A stretch of 64,000 nucleotides of DNA from Reinekea sp. G2M2-21 (GTDB lineage: Bacteria; Pseudomonadota; Gammaproteobacteria; Pseudomonadales; Natronospirillaceae). Of this stretch, positions 10,452 to 20,128 are shown one piece after another. Made by a program: the position numbers and the translations under genes. The stretch is taken from positions 1-64,000 of the forward strand of contig NZ_JADPQG010000004.1 of assembly GCF_015687175.1 (NCBI RefSeq), given 5' to 3'. Below the pieces are notes generated by a model. It did no database searches. It saw only the letters and a program-made list of their open reading frames with translations, and had not been told where the DNA came from. Every line of letters begins with the position of its first letter. Position 1 is the first letter of the stretch.

Positions 10452-11407
10452 AAGTTCTGGCGCCCTGAAAATTGTTGACGGTAAACCTTGGGTGAAATGC
10501 CAACCTGTTGTTTGAAATGGTGGCGTAATGTGACCACCGACTCGAAACCAGCCATGTCTGCAACCTGCTCAATGGGCCAGGTTTCCTGTTCCAGCAGTGC
10601 TTTGGCTTTGTTTAATCGTTGTTGTGTCAGCCACTGTGACGGCGACATGTTCATGGTGGTACGAAACTTCCGGTCAAACGAACGCCGGGACATGTTTGCT
10701 TTGATCGCCAGCGTGTCTATGTCCAGCCCGTTATTGAGATTCACAATGGCCCAGTCCAGCGTAGCAGCGAACTGGTCAGGTACTTTCGGGACCACCGTTT
10801 GCACAAATTGCGCTTGCCCGCCCTGACGATGCGCCGACACCACCAATCGACGAGCCACCTGATTCGCAACCTCGTAACCAAAGTCCTGCCGTATCACTTC
10901 CAGACCTAAATCAATTCCTGCGGCACTGCCGGCGGAACATCCCAGTTGCCCATCGTACACATATAAGCGGTTGTCGACGTACTGTACCTGTGGATAGCGC
11001 TGTTGAAAGACAGACGCATAACGCCAATGTGTCATCGCTGGTTTGTCATCGAGCAACCCCAATTCGGCGAGCAGGAAAGAGCCGGAACAAAAAGTCAGAA
11101 TACGTTTCCCATCTTTGTGAAAGTGGAGCACTTCATCGCGCAGTGGGTTACTGACGGAACTATCGAGTGTCGACCAGCTCGGAATGATCAACATGTCGAA
11201 ATTTTTAAGCGTCTTGATGGTGTGACAGCTCAGTATCAGGTTGGCTGTTGCCTGTTTTGCCGAAGCCGAAAAACTGACAACATCGGCGCGGTACCAGCGG
11301 TCGATCTCAGGTCGTTCCAGTGCGAAGAGTTCCACCGCACTGGCCAGTTCAAACAAAGATACGGTTTCATTCGCCAATATTGCAACGCGCAGCATAAGCA
11401 ACCTCAA
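10448..11407 (-). CDS. GlxA-family transcriptional regulator (DJ-1/PfpI-like plus AraC HTH)
   Basis: The 319-residue protein has an N-terminal class I glutamine-amidotransferase-like domain (residues about 5-190, with GCSAGSAAGIDLG at the nucleophile-elbow position) and a C-terminal AraC-type double HTH (MSRRSFDRKFRTTMNMSPSQWL, then VADMAGFESVVTLRHHFK). Such regulators typically activate a neighbouring operon in response to a small ligand. It is divergent from the DUF1272/rhodanese pair at 11513 and 11731, which are its probable targets. No site has been identified. Confidence 0.85.
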   Translation of the reverse strand: MRLLMLRVAILANETVSLFELASAVELFALERPEIDRWYRADVVSFSASAKQATANLILSCHTIKTLKNFDMLIIPSWSTLDSSVSNPLRDEVLHFHKDGKRILTFCSGSFLLAELGLLDDKPAMTHWRYASVFQQRYPQVQYVDNRLYVYDGQLGCSAGSAAGIDLGLEVIRQDFGYEVANQVARRLVVSAHRQGGQAQFVQTVVPKVPDQFAATLDWAIVNLNNGLDIDTLAIKANMSRRSFDRKFRTTMNMSPSQWLTQQRLNKAKALLEQETWPIEQVADMAGFESVVTLRHHFKQQVGISPKVYRQQFSGRQNF

Positions 11408-11512
11408 AGGAAAGATTGGCTGAATATTAGCGTTAATTGGCTATCAAGCCAATTTTAAATGGTGTGCACTGCAACCATGATAGACACCGTGTTCAATTAA
11501 AAGGAAATAACC

Positions 11513-11719
11513 ATGTTGCTGATGAAGCCCGAATGTGAGCGCTGCCAACAACTGTTGGACATGGCGAATCCCCATGTCTTTATCTGCAGTTATGAATGCA
11601 CCTTCTGTGCTGACTGCGCCGAAGGAATGAATCACCAATGCCCGAACTGCGGCGGTGAACTCGTGCGAAGACCTAAACAGTTACCCAAAGCTGATGTAAC
11701 CCAGTCTGAACATCCATAA
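11513..11719 (+). CDS. DUF1272 zinc-ribbon-like small protein
   Basis: The 68-residue protein is a clear DUF1272 member: KPECERCQQLL, ICSYECTFCADCAEGM and CPNCGGELVRRP supply eight cysteines arranged to bind two metal ions. Family members are small, cytosolic and of unknown function. ATG 11513 lies behind AAAAGGAAATAACC. It is followed by a rhodanese gene and divergent from a GlxA-type regulator, so the two probably form one regulated operon. Confidence 0.9.
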   Translation: MLLMKPECERCQQLLDMANPHVFICSYECTFCADCAEGMNHQCPNCGGELVRRPKQLPKADVTQSEHP

Positions 11720-11730
11720 GGAGAATTAAC

Positions 11731-12123
11731 ATGTCATCATTAGTATCTCGACCGGAAGCCGCACCGAGCGATTTAGCCCTGGCGCACTTTTCCAAACTGC
11801 TTCAATTCGAAACCGATTGCTGGGACGTACACCATGCCATTACCAATCAGCGCAAGGACTTCGTATTGCTCGACGTGCGCGGCGAAGCACTCTATACCGC
11901 CGGACACATCGACACAGCGGTAAACTTACCGCACTCGCAAATGAATGAGCGCGCATTACAATCCTATCCGGCCGATACTTTGTTTGTCGTGTATTGTGCG
12001 GGTCCACACTGTAACGCAACTGAAAAAGCCGCCATAAAACTGGCAACATTAAATCGTCCTGTAAAAAAGATGATTGGCGGCGTAACAGGCTGGATTGATG
12101 AAGGCTTTACGCTGGTGAAATAG
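11731..12123 (+). CDS. Single-domain rhodanese-like sulfurtransferase
   Basis: A 130-residue cytosolic protein with one rhodanese domain: FVLLDVRGEALYTAGHIDTAVNLPH, then the active-site loop VVYCAGPHCN with the catalytic Cys, and a VKKMIGGVTGWIDEGF ending. Rhodaneses move sulfane sulfur to thiol or cyanide acceptors. It follows the DUF1272 gene by 11 bases with SD AAGGAG, so the two are likely co-transcribed. The active loop is of the seven-residue type and intact. Confidence 0.88.
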   Translation: MSSLVSRPEAAPSDLALAHFSKLLQFETDCWDVHHAITNQRKDFVLLDVRGEALYTAGHIDTAVNLPHSQMNERALQSYPADTLFVVYCAGPHCNATEKAAIKLATLNRPVKKMIGGVTGWIDEGFTLVK

Positions 12124-12431
12124 GAGAAACTGCCAAAGGATTGGCCATTGCTGCGTTGGAAGTAACACGTTCAAAAGTTAAAAGAAAAACCTTCAGTGCA
12201 AATTATAAGCTGGTGGCTGACATAGACACGCGGTTGCTGTCACGGTGTCGCAGTCGTCAGAATGGTTACATCAACAAAGCATCTACGGTACAACACAAAA
12301 CATGTTGTACGGTTTCACATTAAGACCAAAATAACAGGTAGGGCTTAGCGACCTAGATAGCATGGCTGGTCTAATACTGCCCGTCCGCTGTTGCATATCG
12401 CTTATTCGACACAAAGCAATACTCAACGCTG
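12124..12431. other. Intergenic region, no gene
   Basis: No supported reading frame. A short hairpin GTACAAC-N9-GTTGTAC (12288-12294 and 12304-12310) lies here without a U-run; it may be a weak terminator for the upstream rhodanese gene. Confidence 0.4.
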
Positions 12432-13343
12432 TTACTCCGAATCGCTGCCGGTCAGGCGAGGGCGGTAGGCTTTTCCTTCCAGCAGGTCTTTTTTCTGCCC
12501 GATGCGTTCGGTGATGAAACGGACGAAGGTTTGAACTTTAGCGCTGGTGCGTAAATCCGGATGGTACAGCAGCCACAAGTCGTACTTGTGTTCCGATGTA
12601 TACGGCGGAATTCGGAACAACTCCGGATCTTCATCGGCCATGTAGCACAGTAAAATTCCGACGCCCATACCGGCTTTACAAGCTTGTTTCTGTAAAGCGG
12701 CGCTCATCATTTTGTGGCCGGAGCGGAAGCGCGGGTAATCAGCGGCGATTTGCCCGGCAGGACGCTGCCCACGGTCGTCCCAGCCAATCCAGCGGCCTTG
12801 GGTCAACCAATCCGGTGTCAACAGGTCTTGTGCGTGATGAACACTGTAGTAACAGGCGCGATGTATCGAGGCAACTTTGCGACCAATCAGGTGATCTGGT
12901 GGCGTGGTACAAATTCGCAAAGCAACGTCCGCTTCTCGGTTTGCCAAGTTAAACGGCCGCAGCGATTCCATGAGTTCAAGATCTACCTGAGGGTGCATCC
13001 GACAGAAGTCGGACAGGTCGTTCATCAATAGTTCGTCACCAATGGTTTCGGGCAGGGTGATGCGCAAATTGCCTTTTAGTTGCTGATCGTGTCCAGCCAT
13101 CATGCGTGAGACGGTGCTCAGCCGTTCTTCCAGGTGCATGGCTTCTTGAAGGATTTCTTCACCCAGTCGAGTCGTGACATAGCCTGCGTGGTTGCGTTCA
13201 AACAGGCGGTTGCCAATGGTCGCTTCAAATTGGCGGATGCGCCGGGATACGGTCGCGTGATTCACATTGAGTGACTTGGCCGCTGCGCGAATAGAACCTT
13301 CCCGGGCGACGGCCAGGAAAAATTTCAGATCATCCCAATTCAA
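12432..13343 (-). CDS. LysR-family transcriptional regulator
   Basis: The 303-residue protein has an N-terminal winged HTH (MNWDDLKFFLAVAREGSI, AAKSLNVNHATVSRRIRQFE) and a C-terminal substrate-binding domain with the usual LysR arrangement. It belongs to the CrgA/AaeR-like branch with MNWDDLKFFL starts. It is divergent from an SRPBCC-domain gene (13542), its likely target. A 16-base perfect palindrome (13448-13463) lies between them. The effector is unknown. Confidence 0.9.
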   Translation of the reverse strand: MNWDDLKFFLAVAREGSIRAAAKSLNVNHATVSRRIRQFEATIGNRLFERNHAGYVTTRLGEEILQEAMHLEERLSTVSRMMAGHDQQLKGNLRITLPETIGDELLMNDLSDFCRMHPQVDLELMESLRPFNLANREADVALRICTTPPDHLIGRKVASIHRACYYSVHHAQDLLTPDWLTQGRWIGWDDRGQRPAGQIAADYPRFRSGHKMMSAALQKQACKAGMGVGILLCYMADEDPELFRIPPYTSEHKYDLWLLYHPDLRTSAKVQTFVRFITERIGQKKDLLEGKAYRPRLTGSDSE

Positions 13344-13447
13344 CGTGAGCTCCTGTTCAAATGAGGCAATTGGCCGCTTTTACGGTTCTAAGCGGCGCCG
13401 AGGCAGCCAGTATAGTGGTTTAAAAACAAATAGCACAGTAACTCGGT

Positions 13448-13463
13448 GGTGCATATTTGCACC
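13448..13463. promoter_or_regulatory. Candidate LysR operator palindrome
   Basis: GGTGCA-TATT-TGCACC is a perfect dyad in the intergenic space between the LysR gene and the SRPBCC gene. Its position, about 105 bases upstream of the LysR start and 80 from the SRPBCC start, fits a shared regulatory site. The family's T-N11-A rule is only loosely met. Confidence 0.45.
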
Positions 13464-13541
13464 TGACGTGTGCGAGATTCCCGTCTTCGCAGATTGGTCA
13501 GAGAACGTTAAGTTTGAGTCTCCACAAAAGGAGAGATGACA

Positions 13542-14036
13542 ATGAAAAATCGAGTTTATTCGGTACAGACTAAAACGACAGTACGTGCCAATCGACAAGC
13601 TGTTTGGGCGCTACTGGCACAGTTCGATGACGTTCATACCTGGGCGCCGGGCGTATTGAAGTCGCATGGAATCGGGCAGTCGAAGCTGGGCGTTGGGCAC
13701 GGACGCCATTGCGAGCTGAAAGGTTTTGGCGGCATTGATGAAACCATAACGCAGTGGCTGCCCAATGAGAAATTGATGTATAGCGTGTCTAATGTTGGTC
13801 CGCTAAAAAATGGTCACAGCCGCTGGGAGCTGCGTCAACTCAACGAACAGCAAACGGAGTTAGCCATATCACTGTCGTTTGAGTTACGTTTTGGTGTATT
13901 AGGACGTCTTATGTTTCATTTGATGATGAAGCCGAAATTGCAGGCCAGCCTGGACGCCACTGCTGCCGCAACCAAAAAGCGCGTGGAGTCTGGAATGGTT
14001 GTTCCAGTTCAGGGCGCGATGCAACCGAGCTCTTAG
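13542..14036 (+). CDS. SRPBCC-family (START-like) lipid/polyketide-binding protein
   Basis: ATG 13542 is preferred over ATG 13536 because the strong SD AAAAGGAGAG (13526-13535) lies seven bases before it. The 164-residue product has the START-fold opening TTVRANRQAVWALLAQFDDVHTWAPG, a central LKGFGGIDETITQWLP strand and a long C-terminal helix (ASLDATAAATKKRVE). It is a cytosolic ligand-binding protein of unknown substrate. It is divergent from the LysR gene, which probably controls it. Confidence 0.8.
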   Translation: MKNRVYSVQTKTTVRANRQAVWALLAQFDDVHTWAPGVLKSHGIGQSKLGVGHGRHCELKGFGGIDETITQWLPNEKLMYSVSNVGPLKNGHSRWELRQLNEQQTELAISLSFELRFGVLGRLMFHLMMKPKLQASLDATAAATKKRVESGMVVPVQGAMQPSS

Positions 14037-14058
14037 TGACCGTGCTGACGCGGATGCA

Positions 14059-14430
14059 TTAAGGCGAGTCGAAAAAGCCGAATATCGGAAAGATCGACAA
14101 CGCCGCAACGGCCAGAATCAGTATCCAGTAAGATACAAAAACAACAGGGCTGCCGCGCAGTAACTGCCAAAAGGTCGGTATGCGGCCTTCTTTTTTGGCC
14201 TCTTCGTATTCAGCACGCATGGTTTGCGTGTGCTGTTGTTGAAACTCGTCTATCAAGGCTCTTGCTGCAGCAAAATCCTCGTCGTTTTTCAGCCAAAGTG
14301 CCGCCACGGAAATACCCCAGCGGCCAGCGTGGGTTTCGTAGAATTCAAAATCGTGCTCCGTAAGCAGTTCGCGGACGAGGTCAGCTTCGGTTTCAGGGAC
14401 GTTATTCAGACGGAAAACAAGTTTAGACAT
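14059..14430 (-). CDS. DUF6164-type small membrane protein
   Basis: The 123-residue protein starts MSKLVFRLNNVPETEADLV, has a soluble alpha/beta half, and ends with one strong membrane helix (residues about 96-116, PVVFVSYWILILAVAALSIF). This layout is that of DUF6164 proteins, whose role is unknown. It lies between convergent neighbours: the SRPBCC gene 23 bases away and the chemoreceptor gene upstream. Confidence 0.7.
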   Translation of the reverse strand: MSKLVFRLNNVPETEADLVRELLTEHDFEFYETHAGRWGISVAALWLKNDEDFAAARALIDEFQQQHTQTMRAEYEEAKKEGRIPTFWQLLRGSPVVFVSYWILILAVAALSIFPIFGFFDSP

Positions 14431-14499
14431 GGAGGCAACAACATTCGGAAAAAGCAGCAGTATAACGGAACTGCTGCCCCTTCGTTAAGCGTACGTTGC

Positions 14500-16125
14500 T
14501 CAGTCGAGCTTAAACCGAGTCACAGACGCATTAAGTTGCTTGGCCACACTCGATACCTGACCGGCACGGTCTTTGTTCGCGCTGGCGTTTTCGAAACTTT
14601 CCTTGCCCATGTCGGACAACTGCACCAAGTTCGAATTCACGTCTTCGGCGACCTGGCTTTGCTCCTCTGTTGAGGTGGCAATTTGCATGGAGGCGTCTGA
14701 AACACGCGCCGCGGCCGCAACAATACTGTCGAGCGCTTCTGTGGTCGATGACGTTCTTTCGACGGAAGTCTGAACGGACTCCAAGCCCTTGGCAATCGCG
14801 TCGACAGCCTCACCGACGCCTTTTTGCAGTGCTTCAATCATCTTCTGAATGTCATCGGTCGATTGCTGTGTTTTGCTGGCAAGTGAACGTACTTCATCGG
14901 CAACCACGGCGAACCCGCGGCCTTGTTCTCCCGCTCGGGCGGCCTCGATGGCTGCATTCAACGCCAACAGATTGGTCTGTTCGGCAATGCCACGGATCAC
15001 ATCCAGCACCGAGGCAATTTTGTTGGAGCTTTCCGCCAGCTCGCCCATCGCGGTAGATGCGTTATTAACGGTGGTTGCCACATCTTGAATCTGCGATACA
15101 GCATCAACCGTGATTTTCTTGCCTTTATTGCTCAGTTCATTGACTTCAGCAATCTCACTGGCGGTCAGTTGTGCGTTTTGGGCGACTTCTTTAATGGCAA
15201 CGGTCATTTCATTCACCGCGGTGACGATCATGTCGACAGACTCCATCTGTCGTCGACTGTTCTCTTGCACACTGGCGGCTCCGGTATTCATTTCGCCCAC
15301 AGTCGAGACAACCTCTTGCGATTGCTCAGAAATACCGCGTATAAGTTCGCTCAGTCCATCCAGCAGCTCATCGAACTCACGAGCCAGTTCGCCGATCTCA
15401 TCTTTACGGTCACTGTTCACCCGGCGAGTTAAATCTCCATCACCGCTGTTGAGTCCTCGCAACTCAACGGCCAGCTTGCATAATGCGTTAGACAACGCCC
15501 GGGGGGCATAAATCCCAAGGCTGAAAGCAACTACCACGGTGATCAACAGAAATATCAACACACGAGTTGATCGCGAATCCACTCGGGAGATGACGGCTTC
15601 ACCCATCGACAACCCTTTCTCATCGGCTGCTTCACCGGCGATGTTGTAAAACTCCCTTAATGCGCCGAAACGGCTGTCCGAGTTGCCTGCGCTGAGCGCT
15701 TTGGCATCGTCCAGTTTGCCTTGTTCAACCAAGGCAACCACTTGGCCGCTGGTGGCTTTCCATTGATCGTAAGCGGCATCGAACCCCTTGAGCCGGTTAA
15801 CCACGTCCGGATACGCGGCGAGCAGATCGAGGTAAACATACATCCGATCATAGGCTTGCTTGGCGTTTTCTGAATAGTCCGCCTTAAAGTCCTTCACCGA
15901 GCCGGGTTCCAGCAGCATCGCCATTTCTGCCACCCGGGCCTGATACAGATCGCGGTCGGCATTCAGAACTGCACTGATCGCAGGATTGAATTTTTGTGAG
16001 AACTCGGTCGACGAATTTTTTAACGTGTTAATTAAACTGAAACTGAAAATTCCGGTAAATGCCATGATCAGCGCAACGGCACTGAAGGCCGCAGAATACT
16101 TGAATCGAATGCTTTGGATATTCAT
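14500..16125 (-). CDS. Methyl-accepting chemotaxis protein
   Basis: The 541-residue receptor has a first membrane helix (residues about 8-32), a helical periplasmic bundle (about 33-185), a second helix (about 190-212), a HAMP segment ([14 protein letters not shown]) and a long cytoplasmic coiled coil. The hairpin tip matches the class signature: [20 protein letters not shown], then [12 protein letters not shown]. It signals to CheA/CheW. The ligand is unknown. No che genes are nearby, so it acts with machinery encoded elsewhere. Confidence 0.95.
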   Translation of the reverse strand: MNIQSIRFKYSAAFSAVALIMAFTGIFSFSLINTLKNSSTEFSQKFNPAISAVLNADRDLYQARVAEMAMLLEPGSVKDFKADYSENAKQAYDRMYVYLDLLAAYPDVVNRLKGFDAAYDQWKATSGQVVALVEQGKLDDAKALSAGNSDSRFGALREFYNIAGEAADEKGLSMGEAVISRVDSRSTRVLIFLLITVVVAFSLGIYAPRALSNALCKLAVELRGLNSGDGDLTRRVNSDRKDEIGELAREFDELLDGLSELIRGISEQSQEVVSTVGEMNTGAASVQENSRRQMESVDMIVTAVNEMTVAIKEVAQNAQLTASEIAEVNELSNKGKKITVDAVSQIQDVATTVNNASTAMGELAESSNKIASVLDVIRGIAEQTNLLALNAAIEAARAGEQGRGFAVVADEVRSLASKTQQSTDDIQKMIEALQKGVGEAVDAIAKGLESVQTSVERTSSTTEALDSIVAAAARVSDASMQIATSTEEQSQVAEDVNSNLVQLSDMGKESFENASANKDRAGQVSSVAKQLNASVTRFKLD

Positions 16126-16444
16126 AAAATACCGTGACGTCTGGTTAGAGTTGTTCTTGAAGTATCGTCCAGGATATTCATTCCATGAGGTTTCTTGTGA
16201 ACGTATCGGCGGCTCCGTTGGTGAATATACTCAAATGAGGCGAGGGCCTAACTGAAAATCCGTATAAAAATCAGTTGGTTAGCTTTAGCGAATGTAGGTT
16301 TTCGTTAAACAGTAAGTCTCATTTGGTTTTTGTTTAAAAATGTAACTGCATGATTTCGTTGCAAACTATGGAGGCACAAAATTTAAACAGTTAGGGTAGA
16401 CTGGCTGAAAAAATAAAACACCGGTCAATAAGAAAGGAGAGAGT
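16126..16444. promoter_or_regulatory. Intergenic region between divergent chemoreceptor and lipase genes
   Basis: The 319 bases hold the promoters of the two divergent genes. I see no supported gene. The SD AGAAAGGAGAGAG (16431-16443) directly precedes the lipase ATG. Confidence 0.4.
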
Positions 16445-17854
16445 ATGAAATTGATCTTTGTGCACGGTTGGAGTGTGACCAATACCAATACCTATCGAGA
16501 TATGCCAGAAACCATAGTGTCGCAAGGACGAGCACTTGGTTTAGCCCTCGACATCAACCACATTCACTTAGGCAAATACATCAGTTTTCACGACGAAGTG
16601 TCTATTGATGACATTGCCCGGGCATTACAGCAAGCGCTATTGGAATTACCAGGTAACGAGAATGGCATCCAGCCCTTCTCATGTATCACCCATTCCACCG
16701 GTGGGCCTGTGATGCGTTATTGGGCCAATAAATACTATGGTCACCAGCAATTGAAGGGCATTCCCATGCAGCATTTGATTATGCTTGCACCGGCGAATCA
16801 GGGTTCCGCGCTGGCCGCCCTAGGACAAAAACGGGCAAGTCGCATTAAATCGTGGTTTGCGGGCGTGGAACCGGGTAAACGTGTGCTGGATTGGTTGAAA
16901 TTGGGCAGCGATGGGCAATATCAACTCAATAAAAGCGCACTGACCTTTCAATACGTACAAAACGGTTTTTACCCCTTTGTGATTACCGGGCAGGGGATTG
17001 ACACCAAAGCCTACGACTTCATCAACAGCTACCTGGTTGAAAACGGCGGTGACGGTGTAATACGAGTCTGCGGTGCCAATATGAACTGCCGGTTTATATC
17101 GCTGAAGCAAACGGATCAGCTGATCAACGCCAGCCCCCGAGCTTCAATGATATTGAAACTCGACCATAACAAGGTTGCCCAAACGCCGGAAGACGCCCCC
17201 TTGGCGGTACTGGGTGGCGCCAGCCATTCGGGCAGCACCATGGGTGTGTTGAATTCGAAGAAAGGTCGTCCCATACATACGCAGGTTGCGCAAAAAATAA
17301 TGCAATGCTTGCAGGTAAACAGTGCGGCAAGTTACAACGCTGTAAAGCAGGACTGGTTGCAGCAGACGCTCGCCGAACAGCAACAGATTCCAGTGGGCAA
17401 AAAAGATCGGCTCGGCCGTTACGGCATGCTCGTGTTTCGCGTACGAGACAACGCCGGTGACGTTATCGCCAATCATGATTACGACATATTGTTGTTGGCG
17501 GGTGATAACTATTCCCCAGATGTATTACCGAAAGGTTTTTTTGCAGACCGTCAAGCAAACGCCGACAGTCAGGCATTGGTGTATTACGTGGATATCGACA
17601 AGATGCTGTCCATTAAACAAGGCAAGTTTGGTATCGCCGTGGTCGCGCGACCCGAAAAAGGATTTTCCTATTATCGAAAAGCCGAGTTTCACGCGACGGA
17701 AGCGATGTTGACGGAAATTTTCGCGCCCAATGAAACGACGTATATCGACATTACCTTACAACGCTATGTCGATGAAAATGTTTTCCGATTCGATAAAGCA
17801 ACGGACAAACAAGGCAGTTTTAAAAATGTAAAACCTTCCGGAAAAAACGTGTAA
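16445..17854 (+). CDS. Alpha/beta-hydrolase, lipase/phospholipase-like
   Basis: The 469-residue protein opens with the beta-hydrolase oxyanion loop FVHGWSV (residues 4-10), then has the nucleophile elbow ITHSTGGPV (Ser about residue 81) and MLAPANQGS, matching lipase-class hydrolases. The C-terminal part (from about 320) is beta-rich (VFRVRDNAGDVIANHDYDIL) and may be an added domain. No signal peptide is obvious, so the location is unclear. The SD is excellent (AAAGGAGAGAGT). The substrate is probably an ester lipid. Confidence 0.7.
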   Translation: MKLIFVHGWSVTNTNTYRDMPETIVSQGRALGLALDINHIHLGKYISFHDEVSIDDIARALQQALLELPGNENGIQPFSCITHSTGGPVMRYWANKYYGHQQLKGIPMQHLIMLAPANQGSALAALGQKRASRIKSWFAGVEPGKRVLDWLKLGSDGQYQLNKSALTFQYVQNGFYPFVITGQGIDTKAYDFINSYLVENGGDGVIRVCGANMNCRFISLKQTDQLINASPRASMILKLDHNKVAQTPEDAPLAVLGGASHSGSTMGVLNSKKGRPIHTQVAQKIMQCLQVNSAASYNAVKQDWLQQTLAEQQQIPVGKKDRLGRYGMLVFRVRDNAGDVIANHDYDILLLAGDNYSPDVLPKGFFADRQANADSQALVYYVDIDKMLSIKQGKFGIAVVARPEKGFSYYRKAEFHATEAMLTEIFAPNETTYIDITLQRYVDENVFRFDKATDKQGSFKNVKPSGKNV

Positions 17855-17870
17855 ACAGCGTATCGGTTAA

Positions 17871-17902
17871 CCCTTGGTTCTGTCGTCAAGCAGAACCAAG
17901 GG
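17871..17902 (+). terminator. Strong hairpin after the lipase gene
   Basis: CCCTTGGTTCTG and CAGAACCAAGGG pair perfectly over 12 bases around an 8-base loop, 16 bases after the stop codon. No U-run follows immediately, although TTTT appears downstream. It is a stable mRNA end, possibly a terminator. Confidence 0.6.
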
Positions 17903-18259
17903 TGCTTCAAATATTTTGTATCACCTCAGCGCTATCAGGTCGTGTTGTTGAATCGCATTTCCATTGCCTTCTTCAATAACCTTAATTAATTTGAAACTCG
18001 AATTTATATTAAGAAGTTTTTGGTGTGCAGATGAAATGTATTTTAATTCATGTATCAAATTAATCGCGTAGCTTTCCGTTCTGTGATTAAAGTCCCACAA
18101 CTACATGGTCAAAATAAAATCCTTTCCATTATAAGAATTAACAAACCCGCTATTAGTATGGACAAAAAAACTATTCCGTTGGAATAACGTATTGCTGAAA
18201 AAAAAGACGTTTTATATTGCGTGTCCTCAAACAAAAAAATCAATAGAGAGGATACGCTT

Positions 18260-20056
18260 ATGAACAAAAGGAAGTTAGGTTTACTTATTCCATTCTCGTT
18301 GCTTGTTGCCCAGGCGCCACTGGCCATGGCAAGCAATCCAATTATCAAACACCTGTACACCGCAGACCCCAGTGCCATCGTTAGTAACGATACCCTGTAT
18401 GTTTATACCGGACATGATGAAGCCGCCGCAGGTGAAAACCGGTTTGTGATGCGCGACTGGCGTGTTTTTTCCTCCAAAGACCTGGTGAATTGGACAGACC
18501 ATGGCGCTGCCTTGTCGTTGAACGATTTCTCGTGGGCGTCCGCCGATGCCTGGGCTGGCGAAGTGGTTGAACGCAACGGGAAGTTCTATTGGTACGTGCC
18601 GGTCAATAACGATCTGGATGGTTGGTTTGGTATTGGAGTTGCGGTAGGGGACAGCCCAACCGGCCCATTTACCGATGCATTGGGTCATGCATTAATCAAT
18701 GACAGCATGACGCCAGATGAAACGCTGGATATTGACCCAACTGTGTTTGTAGATTATGACGGCCAAGCGTATATGTACTGGGGGAACGCCACCGATAATG
18801 GCGTAGTGAAAGTTGTCAAATTGAAAGATTCCATGATCGAACTCGATGGCCCCATTATGACCATCGGCACCGACCAGCTGCCGAATTTCACCGAAGCGCC
18901 GTACATGCATGAACGCAACGGTATTTATTATTTGTCGTACGCCGCGGGTTGGCCGGAGCGTATAGAATACGCCACCGCAGATAACCCACTGGGACCGTTT
19001 ACACACCGGGGTGTCATTCTGGATGCCGTTAATTCCCAAACCAGCCATCAGTCGATTCTCGAATACCGTAATCAATGGTACTTCGTGTATCACACGGCAG
19101 ACTTACCCGGCGGTGGTGAATTTCGTCGCAGTGTCGCCATGGAACCATTGTATTACGACGATGCAAACCAGGGCGCTATTTACAAGATCACACCAACCGT
19201 TACTGGCGTCGGTGAAGACGGATTAAGCGGTCGATACGCGATCGTCAACCGCAACAGCGGTAAGTGTTTACGAACATTGGGTGACGCCAGCCAAAACGCT
19301 ACCGACATTGTGCAATTCACCTGTGATGGCTCACCGGGTGAACAGTGGCAGGTCGATCCGTTGGGTAATAATCGCTATAACCTGACGCATGTTGCGAGTA
19401 ACAAGTCCGCGGATATTTTTGGCGGCTCTATGGATCCAGGTGCGCACAATATTATCTGGCCTGCTCATGGTGGTGACAATCAACAATGGATTATTGAGCC
19501 GGAAAGCGACGATTTCTATCACATTCGTAATGTCCGAAGTCAGCTGATGCTAGACATCTCCGGTCGTTCAAAAGCAAACAATGCCAACAACATTCAGTGG
19601 CCGGACAACGGCGGCTTGAATCAGGATTGGGCGTTTACACGACCAGGCACCGTGCAATTGGAATCGGTGAATTTTCCAGGGTTCTATGTCTCGTACCTGG
19701 CAGAAGGAATCCGCATAGATCAAACACCAGACCCATTCAACAGCAGTTTCTTCAAAGTGGTGCAAGGCCTTGCGCACCCAGATTCGGTCTCTTTCGAATC
19801 TGTTATGTTCCCCGGCTACTACCTGCGCCATAAAGCCTTCGTGTTGTACCTTGAACTCGACGATGGATCGGACACCTTCCACCAAGACGCATCCTTTTTC
19901 CGAAAGGCAGGGTTAGGGGATGCAACGGGTGTTTCTTATGAGTCGGTGAACTTTCCAGGCCAGTTTATCCGTCACTCGTCTTATTATCTGAAAATTGACT
20001 CAATTGTCAGTGAAACAGATAGGTTAGATGCGACGTTCCGTGAACAGGCGAAATAA
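18260..20056 (+). CDS. Secreted GH43 glycosidase with ricin-type and AbfB modules
   Basis: ATG 18260 has an SD-like GAGAGGAT and starts a signal peptide (MNKRKLGLLIPFSLLVAQAPLAMA), so the longer frame from 18221 is not used. The 598-residue protein carries a GH43 five-blade domain with acids at the expected places (YTADPSAIV, LDIDPTVFVD, NFTEAPYMHER). A ricin-type repeat domain follows (about 330-455, QW-x-I and GGDNQQWI), then an AbfB (CBM42-like) domain with LESVNFPG and VSFESVMFPGYYLRH repeats. Arabinofuranosidase or xylosidase activity on plant arabinan/arabinoxylan is likely. It is first in a three-gene cluster. Confidence 0.85.
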   Translation: MNKRKLGLLIPFSLLVAQAPLAMASNPIIKHLYTADPSAIVSNDTLYVYTGHDEAAAGENRFVMRDWRVFSSKDLVNWTDHGAALSLNDFSWASADAWAGEVVERNGKFYWYVPVNNDLDGWFGIGVAVGDSPTGPFTDALGHALINDSMTPDETLDIDPTVFVDYDGQAYMYWGNATDNGVVKVVKLKDSMIELDGPIMTIGTDQLPNFTEAPYMHERNGIYYLSYAAGWPERIEYATADNPLGPFTHRGVILDAVNSQTSHQSILEYRNQWYFVYHTADLPGGGEFRRSVAMEPLYYDDANQGAIYKITPTVTGVGEDGLSGRYAIVNRNSGKCLRTLGDASQNATDIVQFTCDGSPGEQWQVDPLGNNRYNLTHVASNKSADIFGGSMDPGAHNIIWPAHGGDNQQWIIEPESDDFYHIRNVRSQLMLDISGRSKANNANNIQWPDNGGLNQDWAFTRPGTVQLESVNFPGFYVSYLAEGIRIDQTPDPFNSSFFKVVQGLAHPDSVSFESVMFPGYYLRHKAFVLYLELDDGSDTFHQDASFFRKAGLGDATGVSYESVNFPGQFIRHSSYYLKIDSIVSETDRLDATFREQAK

Positions 20057-20128
20057 CAAAGTGGTTTGCGGCGTGTGCGAGGCACGCCGAATTAAAAATA
20101 AAAACAATATCGTAAAAAAGGAACCAAG

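Noticed and set aside
15110-15511. Ser-rich + strand ORF opposite the chemoreceptor gene
   Set aside because: It is antisense to the conserved MCP signalling domain; composition (Ser-rich) is typical of antisense shadows.
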